A DNA stretch of 5,510 nt from Bacillota bacterium. Its GTDB lineage: Bacteria > Bacillota > Sulfobacillia > JAJZYS01 > JAJYTV01. Location: assembly GCA_021792885.1 (NCBI GenBank), contig JAJYTV010000149.1, positions 1 to 5,510 of the forward strand. The letters are read 5' to 3'. A model generated the notes under the pieces. The model searched no databases, was not told the DNA's origin, and saw nothing but the letters and a program-made list of their open reading frames with translations. Of this stretch, positions 1 to 5,510 are shown piece by piece (position 1 is the stretch's first letter; the number at the start of each line of letters is the position of its first letter). The position numbers and the translations under genes are program-made.

Positions 1-510
1 GCCTGCCCAGCCCATCGAACCGGTCAGCAGCGCCATGCCCACCATGCCGAGCACTGTGCCGGCGATGCCCCAGATCTGTCGGTAGGCGGAGACGCTCGCG
101 CGCTGCGCGAGGTCCGGGTACATCTCGGGGAAGAGGGCGGTCCAGTTCAGCACGACGAGGTCGTAGAACGTGTCGAAGAGGAAGACGAAGACGAGGAACC
201 AGAGGAAGAGCGTCGTGTGCCCCGCGTGCGCGGGCGGTGCCCAGAGCAGCCAGAAGGCGGCGCTGAGCGGCAGGGCGCCGAGCAGCACGTAGGGCGCGCG
301 CCGCCCGTAGCGCGTCCTGGTGCGGTCGGAGAGGTGGCCGAAGAGCGGGTTACCGATCCCTGCCCAGACGGCGTGCCAGATCAGCGCCGCGCTGATCAGC
401 ACCGGCGGGACGCCCCGCACCTGGACGTAGTAGTAGGTCAAAAAGGCCGCGATCGCCTGCAGCGTGAGGCTGGCGCCGAAGTTCCCGGCGCTGTAGAGGA
501 CCTTGCGCAC
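1..510 (-). CDS. GPH/MelB-type MFS sugar transporter, N-terminal part (partial)
   Basis: Inner-membrane carrier of the glycoside-pentoside-hexuronide (GPH, MFS_2) family, which usually moves sugars or glycosides with a cation. The frame is open from a GTG at 510 to the window edge (170 codons; the C-terminal part lies outside). The GTG is preceded by AAGGAGG at 8 bases. An ATG four bases upstream is in another frame. Visible segments: TM1 about residues 8-30, TM2 35-57, the family loop GHLSDRTRTRYGRR at 58-71, TM3 72-91, TM4 98-121 and TM5 143-165. The loop motif and the later ALFPEM (125-130) are hallmarks of this family. By remembered alignment to MelB, the acidic cation-site positions (D55, D59, D124) are A50, N54 and V120 here, so cation coupling is uncertain. 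Substrate cannot be told. It is read divergently from the DsrE-like gene. Confidence 0.88.
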   Translation of the reverse strand, partial: MRKVLYSAGNFGASLTLQAIAAFLTYYYVQVRGVPPVLISAALIWHAVWAGIGNPLFGHLSDRTRTRYGRRAPYVLLGALPLSAAFWLLWAPPAHAGHTTLFLWFLVFVFLFDTFYDLVVLNWTALFPEMYPDLAQRASVSAYRQIWGIAGTVLGMVGMALLTGSMGWAG

Positions 511-518
511 CGCATCCC

Positions 519-525
519 CCTCCTT
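519..525 (-). promoter_or_regulatory. Shine-Dalgarno site that sets the GTG start of the transporter
   Basis: On the minus strand AAGGAGG lies 8 bases before the GTG at 510-508. The nearer ATG would open an unrelated frame, while the GTG frame gives a clean GPH-family N-terminus. This site therefore decides the start. Confidence 0.75.
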
Positions 526-672
526 GGCGTGCTCCGGTGTTCGCCTGCGGCGGCCGGGAATCCTCGTTGCGCGCCGGCAGCGGCCAGCGCACACCCTGAT
601 CGCCCGCCGCACGAGGCGTCCGGATGGCGGGGAGGGGGACCTTCGGCCGTGGGTGCGCCCGCCCGCAGCTCC

Positions 673-678
673 TACACT
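673..678 (+). promoter_or_regulatory. possible -10 element for the DsrE-like gene
   Basis: TACACT is the best -10-like hexamer in this GC-rich divergent region (511-733). A start about 7 bases downstream would fall at the first base of the hairpin at 685-705. There is no good -35 box at 17 bases (TGGGTG at 650-655 is poor). I saw no convincing promoter for the minus-strand transporter in the same interval. Confidence 0.25.
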
Positions 679-684
679 TGCCCT

Positions 685-705
685 GGGAGCCATGGCGGGG
701 CTCCC
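685..705 (+). repeat. 7-bp inverted repeat (leader hairpin or operator)
   Basis: GGGAGCC (685-691) and GGCTCCC (699-705) are perfect inverted copies around a 7-base spacer. The repeat lies 28 bases before the start codon of the DsrE-like gene, in its probable 5' leader and between the two divergent genes. It could be a transcript-stabilising stem-loop or a site for a dimeric regulator. It has no T-tract, so it is not a terminator. Confidence 0.45.
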
Positions 706-733
706 GGCGTGCGGGAGGGAAGGAGAGGATCCC

Positions 734-1141
734 ATGGGCAAGACGGTCGTCGGTCTCGCGAGCTTCAGCACGGAGAAGCTGCTCGTCGCGGTCACGGTGA
801 TCGGCGGGGCGGTCGCACTCGGCATGGAGGTGGACATGTACCTGCTGCTCGGCGGGGCGCGGGCCTTTCGGCGGGACCTGCAGTACGCGGCCAGCTACGA
901 GCAGCCGCAGCTCAGCCGCGAACTGCTCTCCGGCATGAAGCGCGCCGGTGTCATGAATCCCTTCACGAGCCTCGAGGAACTGAAGCGCGACGGCGGCCTG
1001 CGCATCCACGTCTGCGCGACCGCCGGGAAGATCTGGGGCGCGCCCCACAAGGAGAATTTCAGCGATCTCGTCGACGACGTCGTGGGCGTTGCGGAGTACG
1101 TGAGCCGCTGCGCCGAAGCGGACGTCGTGCAGGTGATCTGA
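734..1141 (+). CDS. DsrE/DsrF-like small sulfur-relay-type protein
   Basis: A 135-residue cytoplasmic protein with the DsrE-like look: a first strand VVGLASFS (5-12), a helix over about 13-30, a second strand VDMYLLLGGARAF (33-45), and a third strand RIHVCATAGKIWG (90-102) with a cysteine at 94 where active-site cysteines of the family usually sit. A second cysteine is at 126. Members of this family act in sulfur relay or persulfide handling; many stand-alone copies have unknown partners, and that is the case here. I chose the ATG at 734 because AAGGAG (720-725) lies 8 bases before it. The open frame reaches back to 503, but the added residues look like translated non-coding DNA. The gene is monocistronic: divergent from the transporter and closed by the terminator at 1152-1196. 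Family assignment is fairly firm; the exact function is not. Confidence 0.75.
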   Translation: MGKTVVGLASFSTEKLLVAVTVIGGAVALGMEVDMYLLLGGARAFRRDLQYAASYEQPQLSRELLSGMKRAGVMNPFTSLEELKRDGGLRIHVCATAGKIWGAPHKENFSDLVDDVVGVAEYVSRCAEADVVQVI

Positions 1142-1151
1142 CACCGGCGCT

Positions 1152-1196
1152 GCGCAGGGCCGCCCCGGAACGGGAGGACGGCCCTGCGCGTTTTTT
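1152..1196 (+). terminator. intrinsic terminator after the DsrE-like gene
   Basis: GCGCAGGGCCG (1152-1162) pairs perfectly with CGGCCCTGCGC (1179-1189), an 11-bp GC-rich stem. The loop can fold further (CCCG 1164-1167 with CGGG 1171-1174). A run of six T follows at 1191-1196. It begins 11 bases after the TGA and separates the DsrE-like gene from the receptor gene. Confidence 0.92.
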
Positions 1197-1297
1197 GCGC
1201 CAAGGGCACGATCGATGCGGATTGTCGTCGATGAGAGGGAGAATCGGGCAGGCGTTTGCTGTCGCGCGGAGAAGTAGACGGCCCATAAGGCACGATT

Positions 1298-1316
1298 CCT
1301 CCGCTTTGCAAGGAGG
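1298..1316 (+). promoter_or_regulatory. receptor Shine-Dalgarno site with a possible masking stem
   Basis: AAGGAGG at 1310-1316 lies 7 bases before the ATG at 1324 and fixes the start of the chemoreceptor. CCTCC at 1298-1302 is an exact complement of GGAGG at 1312-1316, so a 5-bp stem with a 9-base loop could hide the ribosome site. The stem is short and may be chance, since CCTCC is easy to find in such DNA. No clear sigma-A or motility-sigma promoter is visible in 1197-1297. Confidence 0.5.
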
Positions 1317-1323
1317 CCTGCGC

Positions 1324-3168
1324 ATGTTTTGGAGGCGGCCCAAGCAGATGGACTCCGGAGCCGGCCCGGGATCCCAGGCGCCCGGCGCGGTGATGGCCCA
1401 GGAGGGCACAGAGGGCGGCCTCGCGGCGCGCGGCCAGGACCACGCGAACATCGCCTCATCCATCGCCCGGTCCATGGTTTCGCTGAATGAAGCCGCGCGC
1501 GACATGCGCGGGCGGCTCGACGAGGCGATGCGCGCTTCGAGCGACATCACCCGGCGCTCGAGCGACCGGCCGAAGCTCCTCGCGCGCGCGGAGGAGAGCA
1601 TGGAGTCGCTCTCGCAGGCGTTCTCCCAGGTGACGCGCGGCGCGAGCGAGCAGTCGAGCTCGACGGCCGCGGCGCTCTCGACCCTGCAGGAGGTGTCCCA
1701 GGAGGCGACCGGCGCCCAGTCCCGTGCGGAGGACCTGATCCGCTGGCTCTCGGACGGGACGAGCAACGTCCAGGCGGGCCATGGCGCGGTGCGCGACGTG
1801 CTGCAGGCGGTGCAGGGCTTCGCAGAGGCGATGGCGCGCGTGCAATCGCAGCTCGACAGCCTGCGCGATGCGGCCGCCGGCATCAACGACATCTCGGCGA
1901 ACATCCTGGACATCGCGGAGCAGACGAACCTCCTCTCCCTCAACGCTTCGATCGAGGCGGCCCGCGCCGGCGAGCAGGGGCGCGGCTTCGCGGTCGTGGC
2001 CGAGGCGGTGCGCAAGCTTGCGGAGCAGTCGAAGCAGCAGGTTTCGGAGACCGGCGAGCGCCTGCGCCTGATCAACGACGCGATCGGCGAGGTCACGGGC
2101 GTCGTGTCGGGCCTCGCCGCCTCGTCGGCGCAGGTCGCGGGCTCCGCGCAGGGCGCGCAGGCGACGCTCGGTTCGATGGTGGACGTGCTGGCGGGCTCGC
2201 GCGACCAGGTCCAGGACCTCGGCCGAACCTTCTCGACGCTGGTGGGGCGTCTCGGGGAGGCGTCGAACGAGCTCGGAAACGTGGCGGCCGTCTCCGAGGA
2301 GAACGCCGCGATCGCGGAGGAGGTCAACGCGAGCGCCGCGACGGTGCAGGAGCAGGTGCGCAGCCTCGCGGAGATCGCGCACTCGGACGCGGGCGCCGTC
2401 GAGGACACGATGCGCCACATCACGGCCCTGACCGCGACGGCGCAGCGCTTCACGACGTCCTCCGCGATCCTGCGCCTGATGGCCGAGGATGTCTTCGCCG
2501 AACTGGTCGGCGACCAGTCCCGCTCGCCGATCGCGGAGCTGCTCGGGACGGCCCGCCGCTACGCGGGCGCGATCGGAGACGTGATGGCGCAGGTGCCGCT
2601 GCCGGACTTCGGACGCACCACCTACCGCGAACTGCGCACGCGCGAGGAGATCGCCTCGCTTTCGCATCTCTTCAATGTCTCCAGGGTCACCGCGTTCGAC
2701 CCGCCGAAGTACGCCTGCGGCTGGGACCGCAGGGTCGACGAGGGGCTCGCGGCGATCGCCGACGAGATGCTGCGCCGCTTCCCCGCGACGAACACGATCG
2801 CGATCGCCGACCTGAACGGCTTCGTGACGATGGAGGACTTCCTGCACCGCAAGGACTGGACGGGGGATCCGGCCAAGGACGGGCCGGGCAACCGCATCAA
2901 GCGTCTCTTCGACGACGCGTTCGGACTCGAGACGGCGCGCGTCGGGCTGACGCCGGCCGGCGTGCGGCGCCCCAAGCGCGACACGTTCGAATCGCTCTGG
3001 CAGCACGCGCGGCCGCTCACGGAGCGGCCGGTCGCGGTCAACGTGTACCAGCGCGACACGGGCGAGATCCTGATGGAGGTCGACGTGCCGTTCTATGCGC
3101 ACGAGCGCCCGGTGGGCGCACTGCGCTGGATCATGAACGTGAAGGAGGACGGCAGCCTCATCGAGTAG
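1324..3168 (+). CDS. soluble methyl-accepting chemotaxis protein with C-terminal PAS/Cache-like sensor domain
   Basis: A 614-residue chemoreceptor that should pass a signal to CheA/CheW. It has no transmembrane segment and no HAMP domain, so it is predicted to be cytoplasmic. Residues 1-40 are Gly/Ala-rich and probably disordered; 40-370 are long helices typical of the MCP signalling coiled coil. The hairpin tip is at 197-236: IAEQTNLLSLNASIEAARAG and then EQGRGFAVVAEAVRKLAEQS. The returning helix carries SEENAAIAEEV (324-334), where methylation-type Glu/Gln sites occur. Residues about 380-614 form a sensor domain with FDPPKY (458-463), ADLNG (495-499), TGD (513-515), NRIKRLFDD (523-531), YQRDTGE (575-581) and VPFY..ERPVGALRW (588-602). 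I recognise this pattern from soluble MCPs, mainly proteobacterial, with a PAS/Cache-like end; the ligand is unknown. The canonical Glu of the tip motif AxEVR is Ala228. The start at 1324 follows AAGGAGG; the frame is open further upstream, but only across the terminator and the DsrE gene. Confidence 0.93.
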   Translation: MFWRRPKQMDSGAGPGSQAPGAVMAQEGTEGGLAARGQDHANIASSIARSMVSLNEAARDMRGRLDEAMRASSDITRRSSDRPKLLARAEESMESLSQAFSQVTRGASEQSSSTAAALSTLQEVSQEATGAQSRAEDLIRWLSDGTSNVQAGHGAVRDVLQAVQGFAEAMARVQSQLDSLRDAAAGINDISANILDIAEQTNLLSLNASIEAARAGEQGRGFAVVAEAVRKLAEQSKQQVSETGERLRLINDAIGEVTGVVSGLAASSAQVAGSAQGAQATLGSMVDVLAGSRDQVQDLGRTFSTLVGRLGEASNELGNVAAVSEENAAIAEEVNASAATVQEQVRSLAEIAHSDAGAVEDTMRHITALTATAQRFTTSSAILRLMAEDVFAELVGDQSRSPIAELLGTARRYAGAIGDVMAQVPLPDFGRTTYRELRTREEIASLSHLFNVSRVTAFDPPKYACGWDRRVDEGLAAIADEMLRRFPATNTIAIADLNGFVTMEDFLHRKDWTGDPAKDGPGNRIKRLFDDAFGLETARVGLTPAGVRRPKRDTFESLWQHARPLTERPVAVNVYQRDTGEILMEVDVPFYAHERPVGALRWIMNVKEDGSLIE

Positions 3169-3178
3169 GGCTCCCTTT

Positions 3179-3194
3179 CCGCCGCTTCCGGCGG
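3179..3194 (+). terminator. short hairpin after the receptor gene, terminator uncertain
   Basis: CCGCCG (3179-3184) and CGGCGG (3189-3194) form a perfect 6-bp stem with a CTTC loop, 10 bases after the receptor stop codon. Its place fits transcript end formation or 3' protection. There is no T-run after it, so it is not a classic intrinsic terminator. Confidence 0.35.
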
Positions 3195-3301
3195 CACCGC
3201 AACCTTCCTGGGCCGCCAGCCGTTCGCGCCGGCGCGCTTCATGCACGCAGGAGTTGACGGGAACCCTTTGCCTATCTGGGCTGAGTAAGGAGCGGATCGG
3301 G

Positions 3302-3580
3302 ATGCGTCGGTCGGCTGCGGGTTGGATCGGTTTTGGGCTCGTCGCGGTCGGTGCGGCGAACTGGGGACTCAAGGGGTTCTTTGGCCGCGATCTCGTGTCG
3401 GACGCGCTCGGCGGGCAGCGTTCGTTCCTGACGCGCACGGTCTACAAGGCCGTCGGCATCGCGGGGCTCTACATGGTCGGCGAGGCGATCGCGTCCATCC
3501 TGCGGCCGGACCCGTGGGAAGAGTTCATGCACCATACGGAACCGGAACTGCGCGAACTGGTCGCGGCACCTTCGCGCTGA
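3302..3580 (+). CDS. DUF378 family small membrane protein
   Basis: A 92-residue membrane protein of unknown function matching the DUF378 pattern. It has a first membrane helix at about 8-27 ending in the family motif VGAANWGLKGFF (16-27), a polar loop with GG (37-38) leading to SFLTRTVYKAVGIAGLYM (41-58), and a second helix at about 47-67. The family is usually about 60-80 residues. This one adds a charged C-terminal tail (68-92, DPWEEF, HHTEPELREL) of about 25 residues after the second helix, probably exposed to one side of the membrane. I chose the ATG at 3302 because AAGGAG (3287-3292) lies 9 bases before it; a TTG at 3254 in the same frame has no such site. It stands between the receptor and the hydratase with gaps of more than 130 bases on both sides, so it is probably its own transcription unit. 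Confidence 0.8.
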   Translation: MRRSAAGWIGFGLVAVGAANWGLKGFFGRDLVSDALGGQRSFLTRTVYKAVGIAGLYMVGEAIASILRPDPWEEFMHHTEPELRELVAAPSR

Positions 3581-3626
3581 GGTCATCGCCGATCGCGGAA
3601 GGTGTTGCCGTCTAGTACGGTAGGGC

Positions 3627-3667
3627 GGCGAAGGCGGCCTCCAGTGGAACTGGAAGCCGCCTTCGCC
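3627..3667. repeat. 41-bp near-perfect inverted repeat
   Basis: GGCGAAGGCGGC (3627-3638) pairs with GCCGCCTTCGCC (3656-3667), then after one C/A mismatch TCCAGT (3640-3645) pairs with ACTGGA (3649-3654) around a GGA loop. That is 18 pairs in 19. It starts 46 bases after the DUF378 gene stop. Neither strand has a T-run next to it, so it may be a factor-dependent or stability hairpin, or one copy of a dispersed palindromic repeat. In the rest of this gap (3668-3798) I see no gene, only a weak distant inverted pair GAGAACG (3692-3698) and CGTTCTC (3781-3787). Confidence 0.8.
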
Positions 3668-3798
3668 TGTGCGGATGGGTGGGGTAGAGCGGAGAACGAA
3701 CGCGAAGGACCCGTTCCGATCATCGCGATCCTTTCCATGGATCCAGCATAGCGAGCGCGGTGGCGCAGGCAAGGGGCGCCCGTTCTCGCAGGCGGATC

Positions 3799-3807
3799 TG
3801 CTATATT
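3799..3807 (+). promoter_or_regulatory. extended -10 promoter for the hydratase-lipoprotein unit
   Basis: TGCTATATT has the form TGnTATAAT with one mismatch, an extended -10 element, and stands out as an AT-rich patch in GC-rich DNA. The expected start is near 3814, about 35 bases before the hydratase ATG. The -35 region (CCCGTT at 3779-3784, 17-base spacer) is weak, as is common with extended -10 promoters. Confidence 0.55.
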
Positions 3808-3848
3808 GGTCGTTGCATGGAACGGATTGTCACAGAGGAGGCAGGTCG

Positions 3849-4622
3849 ATGGCACTGCTGCGCGAGCGGCGCGACGCCGTGGAGATCATCACCTTCAACC
3901 GGCCGGATGCCCTGAACGCGCTCAACCGGGAGACCTTCGAGGAACTGGAGGACGCGCTCGACGCCGTCGGACGGGACGAGCAGGTCGGCGCCATGGTCTT
4001 CACGGGCGCGGGACCGAAGGCGTTCGTGGCGGGGGCGGACATCCGCCAGTTCGTCGATCTCGACGTCTGGACGGCGGGGGAGTTCGCGGAGCGGACGCTG
4101 CGCCTGTTGCGGCGCATCGAGGAATTCCCCAAGCCCTCCGTCGCCGCGGTGAACGGCTTCTGCCTGGGCGGGGGGATGGAGTTCGCGCTCTCCTGCGACG
4201 TGCGCATCGGCGCCGAGAACGCCCGCTTCGGCCAGCCCGAGGTGAACCTCGGGATCATCCCGGGCTGGGGCGGCACGCAGCGCCTGCAGCGGCTCGTCGG
4301 GCCGGGCTGGGCGCGTCAGATGATCCTGACGGGAGACATGATCGATGCGCAGACGGCGCTGCGCATCGGCCTGATCAACGAGCTCCTGCCGCAGGCGGAG
4401 CTCCTGGACCGCGCCGTGCAGATCGCCCAGCGGATGGGCGGCAGGGCGCGGCGGGCGGTCCAGCTTGCGAAGCAGGCGATCCTGCGCGGCGCGGAGATGC
4501 CGCTCGCCGACGGCCTCCAGTTCGAGACGGCGATGTGGCAGCTCTCCTTCGAGACGGCCGACCGCCAGGAGGGCGTTGCCGCCTTCCTCGAGAAGCGCGA
4601 GGCCAAGTTCCAGGGGCGCTAG
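3849..4622 (+). CDS. enoyl-CoA hydratase (crotonase family)
   Basis: A 257-residue cytoplasmic crotonase-fold enzyme that most likely adds water to 2-enoyl-CoA in fatty-acid or related acyl-CoA breakdown. Length is typical for a monofunctional member. Seen: the substrate-entry motif NRPDALNAL (17-25), the first oxyanion-hole segment AFVAGADI (58-65), the second NGFCLGGGMEFALSCD (102-117), and FGQPEVNLGIIPGWGGTQRL (127-146). Glu111 and Glu131 match the two catalytic glutamates of rat mitochondrial hydratase (E144, E164), which favours hydratase over isomerase or hydrolase branches. The C-terminal FETADRQEGVAAFLEKREAKF (235-255) is the usual end for the family. The start at 3849 follows GGAGG (3837-3841) by 7 bases. 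The frame is open to 3669, but the extra residues are unlike the family. Exact acyl-CoA preference cannot be read from the sequence, so no symbol is given. Confidence 0.93.
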   Translation: MALLRERRDAVEIITFNRPDALNALNRETFEELEDALDAVGRDEQVGAMVFTGAGPKAFVAGADIRQFVDLDVWTAGEFAERTLRLLRRIEEFPKPSVAAVNGFCLGGGMEFALSCDVRIGAENARFGQPEVNLGIIPGWGGTQRLQRLVGPGWARQMILTGDMIDAQTALRIGLINELLPQAELLDRAVQIAQRMGGRARRAVQLAKQAILRGAEMPLADGLQFETAMWQLSFETADRQEGVAAFLEKREAKFQGR

Positions 4623-4649
4623 ACAGGGCGCGCCGCGAGGAGGAGAGAG

Positions 4650-5510
4650 GTGCAGCGAACAGGAGCCCTGGCCGCATGCCTTGCCGCTGCCGTCCTGCTC
4701 GCGGGCTGCGGTTCGGCAACCGCGTCGCATCCCTCTGCCCGGCGGGCCAAGCGGCACGCGGCCGTCCCGTCCCCCATCGATGCCGCATTTCCCGATCCCG
4801 CGTCGCGCGCCTGCGCGACGACGCTCGCATCCCTCGGCGTTCCGGTCGGGACGCTCTCCCTGCCGCCTGCCGCCCAGAGCCCGCCGACCTGGCAGAAGGT
4901 CACCCTTGCATCCAGCCTCGGCGGCGGACCGGTCGGGGCGGACCATTCCCAGTCCTCGATCCAGACGGCCTACGAGAACGTCCTCTCGGGCGCGGACGGA
5001 TACCCCCTGACGCCCTACCTCGGGCGCACCCTCACGGAGGTCGGCCTCTCGGGCGGTCCGGGCGGGATGTCCGGCTACACCTGCCTCGAGCAGGGCGGGA
5101 AGGCCGTCGGTGTCTGGGGACAGGAGAGCGGCTACACCGCGCAGCCGGAGTTCCTCGTCAGCGCGAAGGGGCAGACGCTGCAGTCGCTCGTCGGCACGGA
5201 CTTCCTCACCTGGCTTGAGCGGCAGGGCGATTACGAGCCCCAGGCCGTGCCGAACAGCCCCGCGTTCACCGCGGAGCAGGCGCTGCTCCACTACTTCGCG
5301 GTCCTGAACGACCAGGGGCTCGCGCCCGCCGGGCGGTCGGCCCTCCTGACCACCTACACCGCGACGGCCGGTCAGCAGAACGCGGGACCGTCGCCGCTCC
5401 TCGCCCTCGTGCCGATCGCGATCACGCCGTGGAATCCCCCCGCCGGGTCCGGCCTGGACCAGAGCACCCAGCAGGAGTTCGGCGTGCAGCTCTGGCCCCA
5501 CTGGCGCAGC
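4650..5510 (+). CDS. hypothetical lipoprotein (partial, C-terminus outside window)
   Basis: I do not recognise a named family. The frame opens at a GTG, with GGAGG (4639-4643) 6 bases before it, and stays open for 287 codons to the window end. The in-frame TAG of the hydratase lies 27 bases upstream, and no other usual start codon lies between. Residues 1-20 are a lipoprotein signal: one Arg, a hydrophobic stretch LAACLAAAVLLAG, and lipobox LAGC with Cys20 as the lipid site, so the protein should be anchored outside the membrane. Residues 21-45 are a Ser/Ala/Arg/Pro-rich linker. Only two other cysteines follow (C55, C145), a possible disulfide. The segment FTAEQALLHYFAVLND (206-221) resembles the first helix of NTF2-like domains, but this is a weak guess. 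It has no own promoter visible and is probably cotranscribed with the hydratase. Confidence 0.78.
   Translation, partial: MQRTGALAACLAAAVLLAGCGSATASHPSARRAKRHAAVPSPIDAAFPDPASRACATTLASLGVPVGTLSLPPAAQSPPTWQKVTLASSLGGGPVGADHSQSSIQTAYENVLSGADGYPLTPYLGRTLTEVGLSGGPGGMSGYTCLEQGGKAVGVWGQESGYTAQPEFLVSAKGQTLQSLVGTDFLTWLERQGDYEPQAVPNSPAFTAEQALLHYFAVLNDQGLAPAGRSALLTTYTATAGQQNAGPSPLLALVPIAITPWNPPAGSGLDQSTQQEFGVQLWPHWRS

Noticed and set aside
217..1323. Upstream extension of the chemoreceptor frame, which would give a 983-residue protein
   Set aside because: The extension runs through the antisense of the transporter, the DsrE-like gene and the intrinsic terminator; it is Arg/Gly/Pro-rich without domain features, and the ATG at 1324 has an ideal ribosome site.
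1197..1323. A c-di-GMP-type or other riboswitch in the receptor leader
   Set aside because: I looked for GEMM-like conserved blocks and a paired aptamer core and found none; only short chance repeats such as GGCACGAT twice.
3254..3278. TTGACG with TATCTG as a promoter for the DUF378 gene
   Set aside because: The -35-like TTGACG is good, but the best -10-like hexamer is only 13 bases away, too short for a sigma-A promoter, and at 17 bases there is only TGGGCT.
1456..3438. 660-codon open frame on the minus strand across the receptor gene
   Set aside because: It is rich in Arg, Leu, Ala and His in the way of GC-rich antisense shadows, with no recognisable motif, and the plus strand encodes a clear receptor.
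3583..3855. 90-codon minus-strand frame in the gap before the hydratase
   Set aside because: It runs through the 41-bp palindrome and the extended -10 promoter, has no good ribosome site that I can see and no recognisable motif.
3806..5218. 470-codon plus-strand frame overlapping the hydratase
   Set aside because: It is out of frame with the clear crotonase motifs, and its product is Arg/Gly/Ala/Pro-rich noise.
3801..5501. 566-codon open frame on the minus strand across the hydratase and lipoprotein
   Set aside because: It is an antisense shadow of a certain hydratase gene, with low-complexity Arg/Gly/Leu content and no family features.

Overview
The window is GC-rich (roughly two thirds G+C by eye) and gene-dense. 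Each start can be placed next to a strong AAGGAGG-type Shine-Dalgarno sequence. The receptor hairpin reads QTNLLSLNASIEAARAGE, a form common in Firmicutes. I infer a high-GC, possibly thermophilic member of the Bacillota or a similarly GC-rich relative; no rRNA or other taxonomic marker is present, so this is inference only. I see no insertion sequence, CRISPR array, tRNA or rRNA. Codon use looks uniform along the window, with no visible sign of recent transfer.

Layout. (1) Positions 1-510, minus strand: the N-terminal 170 residues of a GPH/MelB-type major facilitator sugar transporter, cut by the window edge. (2) 511-733: divergent intergenic region with a small leader hairpin and at most a weak promoter. 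(3) 734-1141, plus strand: a 135-residue DsrE-like small protein, followed by a textbook intrinsic terminator (1152-1196). (4) 1324-3168: a soluble methyl-accepting chemotaxis receptor in the reversed order, with the signalling hairpin at the N-terminal side and a PAS/Cache-like sensor at the C-terminus. (5) 3302-3580: a 92-residue DUF378 membrane protein. (6) 3581-3848: non-coding, with a 41-bp almost perfect inverted repeat and an extended -10 promoter. (7) 3849-4622: an enoyl-CoA hydratase. (8) 4650 to the window end: an unrecognised lipoprotein, 27 bases behind the hydratase and probably in the same transcript.

The genes do not form one pathway. The region looks like ordinary chromosomal core and accessory genes in short transcription units: a divergently read transporter, a terminator-bounded DsrE gene, a stand-alone receptor, a small membrane protein, and a hydratase-lipoprotein pair. 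I found no convincing evidence of a wholly new system. The points most worth a second look are a receptor tip substitution at a position equivalent to Tsr E402, the receptor's inverted soluble architecture, loss of the MelB-type cation-site acids in the transporter, the 41-bp palindrome without a T-tract, and the unassigned lipoprotein.
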